DNA from: Actinoplanes ianthinogenes
GTDB lineage: Bacteria; Actinomycetota; Actinomycetes; Mycobacteriales; Micromonosporaceae
NCBI RefSeq assembly: GCF_018324205.1
Contig: NZ_AP023356.1
Span: 9,182,501-9,246,500 of the forward strand
Direction of reading: 5' to 3'
Length of the DNA stretch: 64,000 bases
Under the pieces are notes generated by a model. That model was given only the letters and a program-made list of their open reading frames with translations, was not told the DNA's origin and did not search any database. Of the stretch, positions 8,304-16,825 are shown in pieces (the first letter of the stretch is position 1; each line of letters opens with the position of its first letter). Made by a program: the position numbers and the translations under genes.

Positions 8304-9662
8304 ATGGTGAAGGTGGTGCGGCTCGTTCCCCCTTCCTTGCGTGCCCGGCTGGCCCTGGTGTTCGGCCTCGGCACGTCGCTGGTGCTGCTGGTGGCGCTCT
8401 CGCTGCTCTACGTCGCGCTGGACCGGCAGCTCGACGGCGCGGTCGACGCGGATCTGGCCGGGCGCGGCGACGACCTGATCGCCAGCATCCGGGCGCACGA
8501 CCTGTCCGCGGTCAGCGGCGACCCGATGGCCCAGCTGTACTCGGCCGACGGCACGCCGATCGCGACCGGCGCCGCGGTGGCCGGTCAGGTGCTGCTGCGC
8601 CCCGGCCAGGTGCGCGCGGCGCGCAACAGGACCGTCAAGACCGTCACGCTGCTGGCGTTGCGGCCCGGCGAGGAGCCCTCACGGGTACGCCTGATGTCCC
8701 GCCCGGTCGGCCAGAACGGTGAGGTCCTCGCCGTCGCCCAGCCGCTCACCACCGTCGAGTCCGCCGGCAACCGCCAGCTGATCGTCCTGGCCGTCGCCAC
8801 CCCGGTGCTGATCGGCGCGCTGGTCGTGCTCGGCTGGCTGCTGGTGCGCGCCGCGCTGCGCCCGGTCGACCTGCTGACCCGGGAGGCGGCGGCGATCTCC
8901 ACGCTCGACACCGACCGGCCGCTGCCCGCGGTGCCGGGCAACGACGAGATCGCCCGGCTGGCGGCCACCCTGGACCGGATGCTGTCCCGGCTGAAAGTCG
9001 CGTTCGCCCGCGAGCGGGCGTTCGTCGACGACGCCAGCCACGAGCTGCGCACCCCGATCGCGGTGATGCGCGGCGAGATCGACCTGGCTCTGGAGGCGGC
9101 CGACGACCCGGACGAGGTGCGCCGCTCGCTGCTCGCCGCGCAGCGCCAGGTGGCCCGGCTGGGCCGGCTCGCCGAGGACCTGTTGCTGCTGGCCCGGGAA
9201 CGCGCCGGGTCCCTGGCCGTGCACCGGGAGCCGGTCGACCTGACCGATCTCGCCCATGCCGAGAGCCGCAAGCTCGGCCCCGTCAACGGCCTCGGCATCG
9301 AGGTGCACGGCGACCCGGTGATCGTCGCGGCCGACGACACCCGGATCCGTCAGGTGCTGGCCAACCTGGCTGCCAACAGTGCCGCGGCGGGCGCGTCCAC
9401 GGCCCGGGTCACGGTCACCGCCGGCGGCGGCAGCGCCCGCGTCGAGTGGGCCGACGACGGTCCCGGCTTCCCGCCGGGGCTGCTCGACCGGGCGTTCGAA
9501 CGGTTCGTCCGCGGTGACGAGTCGCGCGCCGCCTCGACCGGAGCCGGGCTGGGCCTGTCCATCGTGCAGGCCGTCGTCACCGCACACGGCGGCACCGCTG
9601 AGCTGCACAACGGGCCTCCGCTGGGCGGTGCGGTGGTCACTGTCCGGCTGCCGGCGAGCTGA
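8304..9662 (+). CDS. Sensor histidine kinase
   Basis: 452 residues from ATG 8304. Two membrane helices (ALVFGLGTSLVLLVALSLLYVAL near 15-37 and LIVLAVATPVLIGALVVLGWLLV near 160-182) enclose a ~120-residue extracellular sensor. Then come a HAMP region, the H-box FVDDASHELRTPIAVMRGEI, the N-box NLAANSAAA, G1 DDGPGFPPG and G2 GAGLGLSIV. The N-box has NLAANS where most kinases have NLLxNA, still with the key Asn. It probably phosphorylates the regulator at 7189. Its end overlaps the convergent esterase gene by 26 bases. Confidence 0.92.
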   Translation: MVKVVRLVPPSLRARLALVFGLGTSLVLLVALSLLYVALDRQLDGAVDADLAGRGDDLIASIRAHDLSAVSGDPMAQLYSADGTPIATGAAVAGQVLLRPGQVRAARNRTVKTVTLLALRPGEEPSRVRLMSRPVGQNGEVLAVAQPLTTVESAGNRQLIVLAVATPVLIGALVVLGWLLVRAALRPVDLLTREAAAISTLDTDRPLPAVPGNDEIARLAATLDRMLSRLKVAFARERAFVDDASHELRTPIAVMRGEIDLALEAADDPDEVRRSLLAAQRQVARLGRLAEDLLLLARERAGSLAVHREPVDLTDLAHAESRKLGPVNGLGIEVHGDPVIVAADDTRIRQVLANLAANSAAAGASTARVTVTAGGGSARVEWADDGPGFPPGLLDRAFERFVRGDESRAASTGAGLGLSIVQAVVTAHGGTAELHNGPPLGGAVVTVRLPAS

Positions 9663-10722
9663 TCGCCGCCACTCGCGGTTCGCCGGTTTCCGGTACGACC
9701 GGACGCCCCAAAGACGTCGACAACCAGTCGAACGCCGGCGCCTCCATCGCCTGCCAGGTCTGCGCGTTGTGCCCGCCCCCACCCACGTACGACGTGGTGA
9801 CTGTCAGCGGCGCCCGAGCCGCCCGGGCCAGCGCCAGCGCGTCCCGCAGCGGCGCCCGGTCGGTGCGGGCGCAGCTCAGGTAGAGCGACACGGCCGGGAT
9901 CGGCAGATGCGCGAGCCGCCACAGGTCGTTGTAGACGGTGTTCTCGGTGCCCTGCCCCACCGGGATGCCCGGCGTGGCGTACCCGGAGAGGCTGGCCCCG
10001 GCCGCGTACTGCCCCGGGTGGCGCAGCAGCAGGTCGGTCGCGCAGTAGCCGCCGGCCGAGTAGCCGACCAGCCCCCACCCGGCGGCGTCGGTGCGCACGT
10101 GGAACCGGGCGCGGGCGGCGGCCGGCACGTCGGCGGTCAGGAACGTCTCGGTCTGCGGTCCGCCGGCCAGGTTGGTGCACTCGGTGTCGCGGGTCGGATC
10201 CGGCGTCTGGTAAGGGAAGAGCACCACGGTGGGGGCCATCCGGCCGGCGTCGATCTCGTTGTTCAGGATCGTCTCCACGTGCAGCCGGTGCAGCCACTGC
10301 GCCGGGGAGCCGGGGTATCCGTGCAGCGCCTCGACGACCGGGTAGCGGGTGCTCGGGTGCTCGGCGTACCCGGGTGGCAGGTAGACGTACATCGGCAGGG
10401 TCAGATTGCTGGCGTGGCCGGTGACCGTGGTCGCGATGACCTCGCCGGTTCCGGCGCCGCGGGCCGCCGCGTTCTCGGCCGGGGCGGCCGCGGCCGGATT
10501 GCCGCCGAGCAGGCTCGCCCAGGTCGGGTACGTGTCCACCTGGCGGTTCACCCAGGCCAGGCCGGTCGCCGTGGCGGTGAGCAGGCAGGCGGTCACGGCG
10601 GCGGTGCGGATCGCGTACCGGGAGCGGCCGCGGGCGGCGGTCCACAGCGGGCTGAGCAGGGCGGCGGCGAGCACCGTGGCGGCGAGGGCGAGCAGCTCAG
10701 TGCCGAGGCTGTCCGGGGACAC
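9637..10722 (-). CDS. Membrane-anchored alpha/beta-hydrolase, esterase D/antigen-85-like
   Basis: 361 residues. Two N-terminal membrane segments precede an extracellular esterase domain. Catalytic features: nucleophile in GLVGYSAGGYC, oxyanion-side motif VVEALHGYPGSPAQW, and a C-terminal GGGGHNAQTWQ that supplies the His. Family members hydrolyse or transfer acyl groups on lipids or cell-wall glycans. The start overlaps the end of the upstream relative (10697-11734) by 26 bases, so the two are co-transcribed. They share the phrase TYPTWASL/FYPTWADL just after the membrane part. With the lysyl-PG synthase nearby, a role in envelope lipid modification is plausible but inferred. Confidence 0.85.
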   Translation of the reverse strand: MSPDSLGTELLALAATVLAAALLSPLWTAARGRSRYAIRTAAVTACLLTATATGLAWVNRQVDTYPTWASLLGGNPAAAAPAENAAARGAGTGEVIATTVTGHASNLTLPMYVYLPPGYAEHPSTRYPVVEALHGYPGSPAQWLHRLHVETILNNEIDAGRMAPTVVLFPYQTPDPTRDTECTNLAGGPQTETFLTADVPAAARARFHVRTDAAGWGLVGYSAGGYCATDLLLRHPGQYAAGASLSGYATPGIPVGQGTENTVYNDLWRLAHLPIPAVSLYLSCARTDRAPLRDALALARAARAPLTVTTSYVGGGGHNAQTWQAMEAPAFDWLSTSLGRPVVPETGEPRVAAISSPAAGQ

Positions 10723-11734
10723 GGCTTCCTCCTGGGCGGGGGCCGGCGGACGTGGACGGGCCGGGCCGGTGCGGGTGGTGGTGTCGTTTCTGGACCGGGA
10801 CCCAGGTGGCCGGCGGGGTGGCGGTGGCCAGCGGGGGTGGGGTCTGCTGGGCGGCCCAGGCGATGCCGGAGGCGAGACCCCCGGCCGTGCCGACCGTGAT
10901 GCCCACCGGGACGACGGCTGTCCCGGCGGCCGGGTGGCCCGCGGTCAGCACGGTCCGGATCGGCCCGACCGGCTTGCCCGTCCGGACCGGCCCGACCGGC
11001 TTGCCCGTCCGGACCGGCCCGACGGGCTTGGCCGTCCGGATCGGCCCGACGGGCTTCGCCGGGCCCTGGACAACGGCTATCGCCGGATACCGGTCAGGGG
11101 CGGAGGCGGCGGCCTCGTCGGCCAGCTTCACCCCGGCGGCCGGAGTGACCAGCGCCCACCGGCGCCCGGTCACCCGCAGGTCCTGCCCCAGCCGCTCCGG
11201 AAGCGGTCCAGCGAGTGTGCCCGCCGTGGTCGCCGGGGTGGTCCGGGCGAACACGACGACGGTCTGGTCGGCCCCGCCGGCCGCGGCGGGCCATCCGTCG
11301 CCGGTGACCAGCACCGCCGAGTAGTGCCAGTCCGGATGCTCCAGGTAGCCCGCCGGGACGACCACGGTCGGCGCCGCGGCCAGGTGCCAGCCGGTCCAGC
11401 CGTCCGGCCGCCAGGCGAAGCTGATGCTCTGCCCGGACCCGGCCGGGTCCCGCGAGCGCAGCCAGCCGTCCAGGTCACCGGGCCGGGCCGTGGCCGTGGT
11501 GGCGGTGGTGCCGGCACTGCGGAACAGGTCCGCCCAGGTGGGATAGAACTCCTCGGACCGGTTCACCGCCAGGCCCACCGCACACAGCAGCAGAGCCTCG
11601 GTGAGCAGCACGCCCAGCGCGCGCAGCAGCGATCGTGGGCGCCGGCCGCGCCGCCAGATCAGGACGGTGCCGGCGAGAGCGGCGACCGCACCGAGGACCA
11701 CCAGGACGATCAGTGGTCTGCCGGTCAGGGACAT
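10697..11734 (-). CDS. Membrane protein related to the adjacent esterase, lacking its catalytic core, with KPVGP repeats
   Basis: 345 residues. Two N-terminal membrane helices and the FYPTWADLF motif match the neighbouring esterase. The extracellular part keeps some of the fold (TVVVPAGYLEHPDWHYSAVLVTGD; TVVVFARTTPATT) but I find no G-x-S-x-G nucleophile. Near residues 227-262 there are four exact-length 9-residue repeats (KPVGPVRTG type), then a Pro/His-rich tail. It looks like a non-catalytic paralogue whose basic Pro-rich repeat may bind the wall or anionic lipid. First gene of the operon with the esterase; divergent from the phosphatidylglycerol synthase at 11914. Confidence 0.7.
   Translation of the reverse strand: MSLTGRPLIVLVVLGAVAALAGTVLIWRRGRRPRSLLRALGVLLTEALLLCAVGLAVNRSEEFYPTWADLFRSAGTTATTATARPGDLDGWLRSRDPAGSGQSISFAWRPDGWTGWHLAAAPTVVVPAGYLEHPDWHYSAVLVTGDGWPAAAGGADQTVVVFARTTPATTAGTLAGPLPERLGQDLRVTGRRWALVTPAAGVKLADEAAASAPDRYPAIAVVQGPAKPVGPIRTAKPVGPVRTGKPVGPVRTGKPVGPIRTVLTAGHPAAGTAVVPVGITVGTAGGLASGIAWAAQQTPPPLATATPPATWVPVQKRHHHPHRPGPSTSAGPRPGGSRVPGQPRH
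10949..11056 (-). repeat. Four in-frame 27-base repeats coding KPVGP(I/V)RT units
   Basis: Exactly four tandem 27-base units, each coding nine residues, with only a few base differences between units. They sit inside the esterase-like gene and keep the frame, so copy number could change without breaking the protein. Confidence 0.9.
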
Positions 11735-11787
11735 GCGTTCTCATCTCGTCGTGGCCGCCGGGAGCAGGGGAAGACTGCGCCCGGGTT

Positions 11788-11831
11788 GATGAGAGGCCGG
11801 TGAGAGCGGTGTCCTCATCGTTCTCTCATCC
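11788..11831. promoter_or_regulatory. Array of four 11-base elements, likely OmpR-family regulator site
   Basis: Four consecutive 11-base blocks: GATGAGAGGCC and GGTGAGAGCGG forward, then TGTCCTCATCG and TTCTCTCATCC, which read GATGAGGAC and GATGAGAGA on the other strand. An 11-base period on one helix face is typical of OmpR/PhoB regulators. It lies in the divergent region between the esterase operon (start 11734) and the phosphatidylglycerol synthase (11914). The same 9-mer, GATGAGAGG, occurs at 8295-8303 just before the kinase start codon. Confidence 0.55.
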
Positions 11832-11913
11832 ACGCGGTCCTAGGTTCACGCCGGGAAGGGCGATCCGGCTCGCCCGTGACCGCTCGCCGCGTCAGAGACC
11901 GTGAAGGAACGTG

Positions 11914-13638
11914 ATGTCCGCAAGCGCCTGGAACTCCCGGCCGCCCCTGTCCCGCGCCGCCGTCGCCCGGGTGGTGCAGCTCGCCGGCGCGTTCGACGTC
12001 GCGACCGCCGTGCTGCTGCCCGAACGGCACGGCCGGATCGCGGCGCTCGCCGAGTTCGTGCCGATCGCCGGGATACTCTCCGCCCGGGCCGCGACCGCCG
12101 CCGCCGGGGTGCTGCTCATCTATCTGGGCGCCGGCCTGCGCCGGGGCAAACGGCGCGCCTGGCAGCTCGCGGTGGCGGTGGCCTGCGCCGGGATCGTGCT
12201 GAACATTCTCCGCGGACTGGACTTCGACGCGGCGGTGGTGTCGGCGGCGCTGCTCGGGTTGCTGATCGCCGTACGCAAAAGGTTTGCGACCCTGCCCGGG
12301 CCGCACAGCCGGTGGCGCGCGCTGACCGCGCTTGCCGCCTTCGCCGGCGCGGGGTTCGCTCTGGGTCTGTTCGAGATCGCCATCCGGGCCGACCATCTGA
12401 TCGGTACGCCCGGAGTCGAGGCCTGGGCGCAGCAGGCCGCCCTCGGCCTGATCGGCGTGAGCGGCCCGGTGCGGTTCGTCCGTCCCTGGGCGGCCGACAC
12501 GGTCAGCCTCACCACCGGCACGTTCGGGCTGCTCGCGGCGCTGGCCGCGGTCGTGCTCTTCCTCAAGCCGGGGGAGCGGCGGCCGGTGCGCACCGAGGGC
12601 GACGAGCGGCGGCTGCGCGAGCTGCTGGCCCGATACGGCGGCGACGACTCGCTCGGCTACTTCGCGCTGCGTGCCGACAAGGCGCTGATCTGGGCGCCGT
12701 CCGGCAAGGCCACGGTGGCCTACCGGGTGGTCCGCGGCGTCAGCCTGGCGGCCGGCGACCCGATCGGCATCGCGTCGGAGTGGCCGGAAGCGATCAGCGC
12801 CTGGCTGACCGACTGCGAACGGCACGGCTGGACACCCGCGGTCCTCGGGTGCGGCCGCACCGGCGGCACCGCCTACTCCCGGGCCGGCCTCGACGTGATC
12901 GAACTCGGCGACGAGGCGGTCGTCGACGTCGCCGCGTTCTCCCTGGACGGACGCCCGATGCGTTCGGTGCGCCAGGCGGTCAACCGGATGCGCCGGGCCG
13001 GATACACCTGCACCGCCGTGCGCCAGCGGGACCTGCCGCCGGACGAGCTGTCGGCGGTGACCCAGGCCGCCGACCGGTTCCGTGACGGCAATGTCGAGCG
13101 CGGCTTCTCGATGGCGCTGTCCCGGCTCGGCGACCAGGCCGACGGCGACTGCCTGCTCGTGCTCGCCCGCGACCAGGACGGTCAGTTGCGCGGCGTGCTC
13201 CAGTTCGTGCCGTGGGGCGCCGACGGGCTCTCCCTGGACCTGATGCGCGGCGACCGGACCGCGCCCAACGGCCTGACCGAGCTGATGGTGGTGACCGCGG
13301 TCGAGGCCGGCCCGTCCCTCGGGGTCCGCCGGGTGTCGCTGAACTTCGCGGTGCTCCGATCGGTCTTCGCCCGCGCCGAACAGCTGGGTGCCGGCCCGGT
13401 GTTGCGGATGTGGCACCGGTTGCTGCGGGTCGTCTCCCGGGTGTGGCAGATCGAATCTCTCTACCGAGCCAATGCGAAATACCTGCCGGCGTGGCAACCT
13501 CGTTACTTGTGCTTCCCCACCGCCCGGGACCTGCCCCGGATCGCCGTCGCGGCGCTGACCGCCGAGGCATTCCTGCCGGCCGGCCGGACGGTCGGCGGTC
13601 CGCTCCCGGCTCCCGAGACCGCGCTGATCTCCCGTTGA
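11914..13638 (+). CDS. Aminoacyl-phosphatidylglycerol synthase (lysyltransferase, MprF/LysX-type)
   Basis: 574 residues from ATG 11914 (GAAGGA 8 bases upstream). Five to six membrane helices fill the first ~210 residues. The cytosolic GNAT-like domain (230-540) has GDDSLGYFALRADKAL, VAYRVVRGVSLAAGDPIG, RMRRAGYTCTAV and ERGFSMALSRLGD, typical of the DUF2156/LPG_synthase_C family. It should move an amino acid (often Lys) from aminoacyl-tRNA onto phosphatidylglycerol and so reduce surface negative charge and cationic-peptide sensitivity. Shorter membrane part than full MprF. Its stop overlaps the TTG start of the GDSL gene by four bases. Confidence 0.9.
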   Translation: MSASAWNSRPPLSRAAVARVVQLAGAFDVATAVLLPERHGRIAALAEFVPIAGILSARAATAAAGVLLIYLGAGLRRGKRRAWQLAVAVACAGIVLNILRGLDFDAAVVSAALLGLLIAVRKRFATLPGPHSRWRALTALAAFAGAGFALGLFEIAIRADHLIGTPGVEAWAQQAALGLIGVSGPVRFVRPWAADTVSLTTGTFGLLAALAAVVLFLKPGERRPVRTEGDERRLRELLARYGGDDSLGYFALRADKALIWAPSGKATVAYRVVRGVSLAAGDPIGIASEWPEAISAWLTDCERHGWTPAVLGCGRTGGTAYSRAGLDVIELGDEAVVDVAAFSLDGRPMRSVRQAVNRMRRAGYTCTAVRQRDLPPDELSAVTQAADRFRDGNVERGFSMALSRLGDQADGDCLLVLARDQDGQLRGVLQFVPWGADGLSLDLMRGDRTAPNGLTELMVVTAVEAGPSLGVRRVSLNFAVLRSVFARAEQLGAGPVLRMWHRLLRVVSRVWQIESLYRANAKYLPAWQPRYLCFPTARDLPRIAVAALTAEAFLPAGRTVGGPLPAPETALISR

Positions 13639-14336
13639 TCGTCCGCCGGACGGCGGCCGCGCTCGCGGTCGCGCTCGGCCTGACGGCCTGTGCGACACAG
13701 CTGCGGGCGATGCCCGGAAGCCCGATCGTGGTCACGCTGGGCGATTCGGTTCCGGCCGGCACCGCCTGTTCCTGTACGCCGTTCCCCGATCTGTACGCGC
13801 GGATGCTCTCGCCCCGCGCCCAGTCGGTCAACCTGGCCCAGCCCGGGTTCACCACGGCGGACGTGCAGGATCAGATCAGTCACGGCGGGATCCGGGACAG
13901 CCTGCGCGCGGCGAGCGTGGTGCTGGTGATGGCCGGGGCGAACGACATGGCCGAGGCGATCGACGACGGCGACGACTACGTGTCGGCCGCGCAGCGGGTC
14001 GGCGCGGCCATGTCGTCGATCGTGAACGCGGTCCGGGCGGATCACGGGAGCCCGGTCAAGATCCTGGTGCTGGGGTACTGGAACGTGGTGAAGGACGGGG
14101 ACGTCGGGCTGGCGGAGTACGGCGCCGACGGGCTGAAGGCGGCGAAGCAGGCCACGTCGTACGACAACGACGCGCTGCGGCAGGCGGCCGGGCAGTCCGG
14201 TGCGACGTTCCTGACCACGTCCGCGCTGTTCACCGGCGACCCGACCGGCTTACTGGCCGCCGACGGCGACCATCCGAACGCGGCCGGGCACCAGGCCATC
14301 GCGCACATGCTCTACGGCGCCGACCCCGAGCCGTGA
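13635..14336 (+). CDS. GDSL/SGNH-family esterase lipoprotein
   Basis: 233 residues from TTG 13635, whose TTGA overlaps the previous stop. Signal with lipobox (ALAVALGLTAC, Cys modified). SGNH blocks: GDSV with the nucleophilic Ser (VTLGDSVPAG), GAND (VMAGANDM) and the DGDHPN Asp-His pair near the C-terminus. It would act as a lipid-anchored esterase or lipase outside the membrane. Translational coupling to the aminoacyl-PG synthase suggests both act on envelope lipids. The last 25 bases overlap the convergent VOC gene. Confidence 0.88.
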   Translation: MIVRRTAAALAVALGLTACATQLRAMPGSPIVVTLGDSVPAGTACSCTPFPDLYARMLSPRAQSVNLAQPGFTTADVQDQISHGGIRDSLRAASVVLVMAGANDMAEAIDDGDDYVSAAQRVGAAMSSIVNAVRADHGSPVKILVLGYWNVVKDGDVGLAEYGADGLKAAKQATSYDNDALRQAAGQSGATFLTTSALFTGDPTGLLAADGDHPNAAGHQAIAHMLYGADPEP

Positions 14337-14716
14337 CTGCTTCGCGCGAACTCGGTCAGCGAGAGCGTGTTGCCGTCGGGGTCGCGGAACCAGGCGATGT
14401 GATCGCCTCCCGGTGTCGTCCAGACGCCGGCGGAGTCCTGGTCGACGCCGTCGTACCGGAGGAACTCGATGCCTGCCGCGGTCAGGCCGGCGACCGTCGC
14501 GGAGATGTCGGGCACCTCCCAGCCGAACACCGTGAACGGCTGGGCACGGAGCTGATCGACCTTGGTCACCCGCAGCGTCGTGGCGCCGACGCGCAGGACG
14601 CAGGCGAACGGGGTGACCTCCTCGACGGTCAGCCCGAGCCGGTCGGCGAAGAACTGGCGGGACCGGTCGAGGTCGAGAGAGGGCAGGAAGGCGATGGGCG
14701 TTGCCGCGGCGAGCAT
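14312..14716 (-). CDS. VOC-family protein
   Basis: 134 residues, single glyoxalase/bleomycin-resistance module: PIAFLPSLDLDRSRQFFADRLGL at the start, then TVAGLTAAGIEFLRYDG and WTTPGGDHIAWFRDPDGNTLSL. The Glu/His positions usually used for metal are partly preserved (H in GGDHIAW). Substrate unknown. ATG 14716 with no neighbour on the same strand; its 3' end overlaps the GDSL esterase gene. Confidence 0.87.
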   Translation of the reverse strand: MLAAATPIAFLPSLDLDRSRQFFADRLGLTVEEVTPFACVLRVGATTLRVTKVDQLRAQPFTVFGWEVPDISATVAGLTAAGIEFLRYDGVDQDSAGVWTTPGGDHIAWFRDPDGNTLSLTEFARSSHGSGSAP

Positions 14717-14847
14717 CGTTCCTCCGGGGTCCGGGATTCCCGCTCAACGTACCCGCCGCCCGCTGCCACCTCGACGTTTGGCAGGGCTGGGCGAGTGCGG
14801 CGGAGAAAGTGGAACAGCGACCTGAAAGGTCGGCGCTTCGCCGGCTT

Positions 14848-15549
14848 CTAGGCGTCGTCCGGCTCGGGACAGCCGAGTAGTGCCATCGCCGCCCGGTTGT
14901 CGGGCCGTGACCAGAACAGGCGATGCAACTCGCCGGGTAGCTCGTCCCGGTGGCTGCCGGTTCGGCCGCGGCGGAAGAATCGGTCGTCGTGCCCGCGCAA
15001 CTCGTCGAGAGAGGGAACGGTGGCGTCCGGTCGCCGAGCGAGGCTGGGGGCCACGGTAGCGATGATCGGGGTCAGCGCCGCTCGCGGATCACGGATCAGG
15101 TCCTCGTATCGCAGGACGACGCGGTGCGGTGCCGCGGGCCGCAACCAGCTCAGGACGTTGGATCCCCAGCTGCCGGTCCCGGCCGTGCTCACGCGCAGGA
15201 TCTTCGACCGCAGCTCGTCCTCGTAGGTGGCCGGGTCGTCCTCACTCGCTTGGCGGGCCCACGAGACCAGGGCGTCGCGGCCGTCCCGCACCAGGCAGAT
15301 CGCCGGATCGTCCTCGGCGACGTCGGCGTCGCGCTGCCGGTGGGTCTTGACGAAGTGCGGCTCGTCGCCGGCCCGCATCTCGGCGAGGCTGCCGGGGCGA
15401 TCGGTGGAGCCGACCAGGTCTCGCCCGAGACGTTCCGCGACGCCGTCGACGTCGTAGACGGTCGAGGTCGTGACGCCGTAGAGCCGGTGGAGGACGATCC
15501 GCAGGAAGGTGTTGCCGGAGCGCGGAAACGACGCTATCCACACCAACAT
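14848..15549 (-). CDS. Sulfotransferase-domain protein
   Basis: 233 residues. The N-terminus MLVWIASFPRSGNTFLRIVL is the PAPS 5'-phosphosulfate loop (xPRSGxTxxR). ICLVRDGRDALVSW gives the 3'-phosphate-binding Arg and Ser region, and VVLRYEDLIRDPRAAL matches the family's later motif. Cytosolic; would transfer sulfate from PAPS to an unknown acceptor. Single gene. It diverges from the YjdF-like membrane gene, 78 bases apart. Confidence 0.9.
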   Translation of the reverse strand: MLVWIASFPRSGNTFLRIVLHRLYGVTTSTVYDVDGVAERLGRDLVGSTDRPGSLAEMRAGDEPHFVKTHRQRDADVAEDDPAICLVRDGRDALVSWARQASEDDPATYEDELRSKILRVSTAGTGSWGSNVLSWLRPAAPHRVVLRYEDLIRDPRAALTPIIATVAPSLARRPDATVPSLDELRGHDDRFFRRGRTGSHRDELPGELHRLFWSRPDNRAAMALLGCPEPDDA

Positions 15550-15627
15550 CTCCGCACCGTAACCAGCGGCGGACCGCGCGAGCCAGCCGGGCCGCCGCCG
15601 GGTCCTCCGGTCGTGGAGAATGGCGCG

Positions 15628-16278
15628 GTGATCGAGCCTTCCGCTGCTCCCCGCCGTGAACCCGCCGTGCTGCTGGGTGTGGGGCTGATCGCTCTGGCGA
15701 TCTCCGCCATCGGCGCCAAGTCGCTGGGGACCTGGTTCCTGGAGGTGGTCGCGGCCCTCGTCGGCGCGGTGATCCTGGTCGTCACGTATCGGAGATTCCC
15801 GCTCAGTCCGCTGGCCTATCGGCTGATCCTGGCGCACTCGCTGGTGCTGATGATCGGTGGGCACTGGACCTACGCCGAGGTGCCGGCCGGGGACTGGGTG
15901 CGGGACGCGCTGGGACTGGCCCGGAATCCGTACGATCGGCTCGGTCACTTCGTGCAGGGCTTCGTGCCGGCGATCGTGGCGCGGGAGATCCTGCTGCGCA
16001 AGACGCCGTTGCGACCCGGCCGGTGGCTGACCGCGCTGGTGATCTGCGTGGTGATGGCGGTCAGCGCCACGTGGGAGCTGTTCGAGTGGCTGTCCGCCGT
16101 CGTCGGGGGCTCCTCGGCCGACGACTTCCTCGGCACCCAGGGCGATGTCTGGGACACCCAGTGGGACATGTTCATGGCCGGCGTCGGCGCCACCACCAGT
16201 CTGCTGCTGCTCAGCCGCCTGCACGACCGCCAACTCACCAGGATGGGTGTCCCCCTCACCGAGGCGGCCCCGGTCTGA
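15628..16278 (+). CDS. DUF2238/YjdF-family membrane protein
   Basis: 216 residues from GTG 15628 (GGAG 11 bases upstream). Six hydrophobic segments. The family signature is seen in IGGHWTYAEVP, NPYDRLGHFVQGFVPAI, SATWELFEWL and GTQGDVWDTQWDMFMAGVGA, with conserved His, Asp and Glu in or near the membrane. Function of the family is unknown. Relatives are scattered single genes, as here. Confidence 0.88.
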   Translation: MIEPSAAPRREPAVLLGVGLIALAISAIGAKSLGTWFLEVVAALVGAVILVVTYRRFPLSPLAYRLILAHSLVLMIGGHWTYAEVPAGDWVRDALGLARNPYDRLGHFVQGFVPAIVAREILLRKTPLRPGRWLTALVICVVMAVSATWELFEWLSAVVGGSSADDFLGTQGDVWDTQWDMFMAGVGATTSLLLLSRLHDRQLTRMGVPLTEAAPV

Positions 16279-16324
16279 TCACCGGTGATGGGCCGGCCGA
16301 TCAGACCCGGCTCGCGTACACCGC

Positions 16325-16738
16325 CTACGGGCGCCCGACCGCGCGCGTGCGGTCGTAGACGTCCTGGTAGTGCTGGTTGGCCATGACGCCCAGGATGTTG
16401 CCGAACGGGTCGAGCACCGACGCGGTGACGTAACCGGGGCCGCGCTCGGTCGGCTTGCCGTGCTCGGTGGCGCCCAGGTCGAGCAGCCGCCGATAGGCGC
16501 CCTCGACGTCGTCGACCGCCCAGTAGATGATCGCCCCGGCCGGCTGCGAGCCGTGCGGGTGCGGGGCGAACCGGGCGTTGAGCACCCCGAACTCGTGCTG
16601 GTAGTCGCCGGCCCGCCACTCCAGATAGGCGCCCTCGCGGACGAAGTACGGCTCGGCCCGGAAAACGGTCGTGTACCAGGCGCGGGCCGCGTCCAGGTCC
16701 TCGGCGAAGAAGGTGACGGTGGTGAATCCGCGAAGCAT
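16325..16738 (-). CDS. VOC-family protein, divergent from a WYL regulator
   Basis: 137 residues. VOC fold with FTTVTFFAEDLDAARAWYTTVFR, QPAGAIIYWAVDDVEGAYRRLLDLGA and VTASVLDPFGNILGVM. It diverges from the WYL regulator at 16826, and the 87-base gap contains a perfect 9-base inverted repeat, so it is very probably that regulator's target. Substrate unknown. Confidence 0.88.
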   Translation of the reverse strand: MLRGFTTVTFFAEDLDAARAWYTTVFRAEPYFVREGAYLEWRAGDYQHEFGVLNARFAPHPHGSQPAGAIIYWAVDDVEGAYRRLLDLGATEHGKPTERGPGYVTASVLDPFGNILGVMANQHYQDVYDRTRAVGRP

Positions 16739-16782
16739 GGGATGTCCTCTCTCGAACGGCTCTGGTTCCATGCTCGCGGCAT

Positions 16783-16805
16783 AAGTGCTCACCTTCTGAG
16801 CACTT
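16783..16805. promoter_or_regulatory. Operator in the VOC/WYL divergent region
   Basis: Perfect arms AAGTGCTCA (16783-16791) and TGAGCACTT (16797-16805) with a 5-base spacer, 20 bases before the WYL start and 45 before the VOC start. Best explained as the binding site of the WYL-family regulator. Confidence 0.8.
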
Positions 16806-16825
16806 TTCCTGAGAGCCTTGGGGGC

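Noticed and set aside
11815..13698. Long open frame on the minus strand (627 codons)
   Set aside because: Antisense to the aminoacyl-PG synthase; the product is Gly/Arg/Pro/His-rich without domain features, as expected from GC-biased third positions on the other strand.
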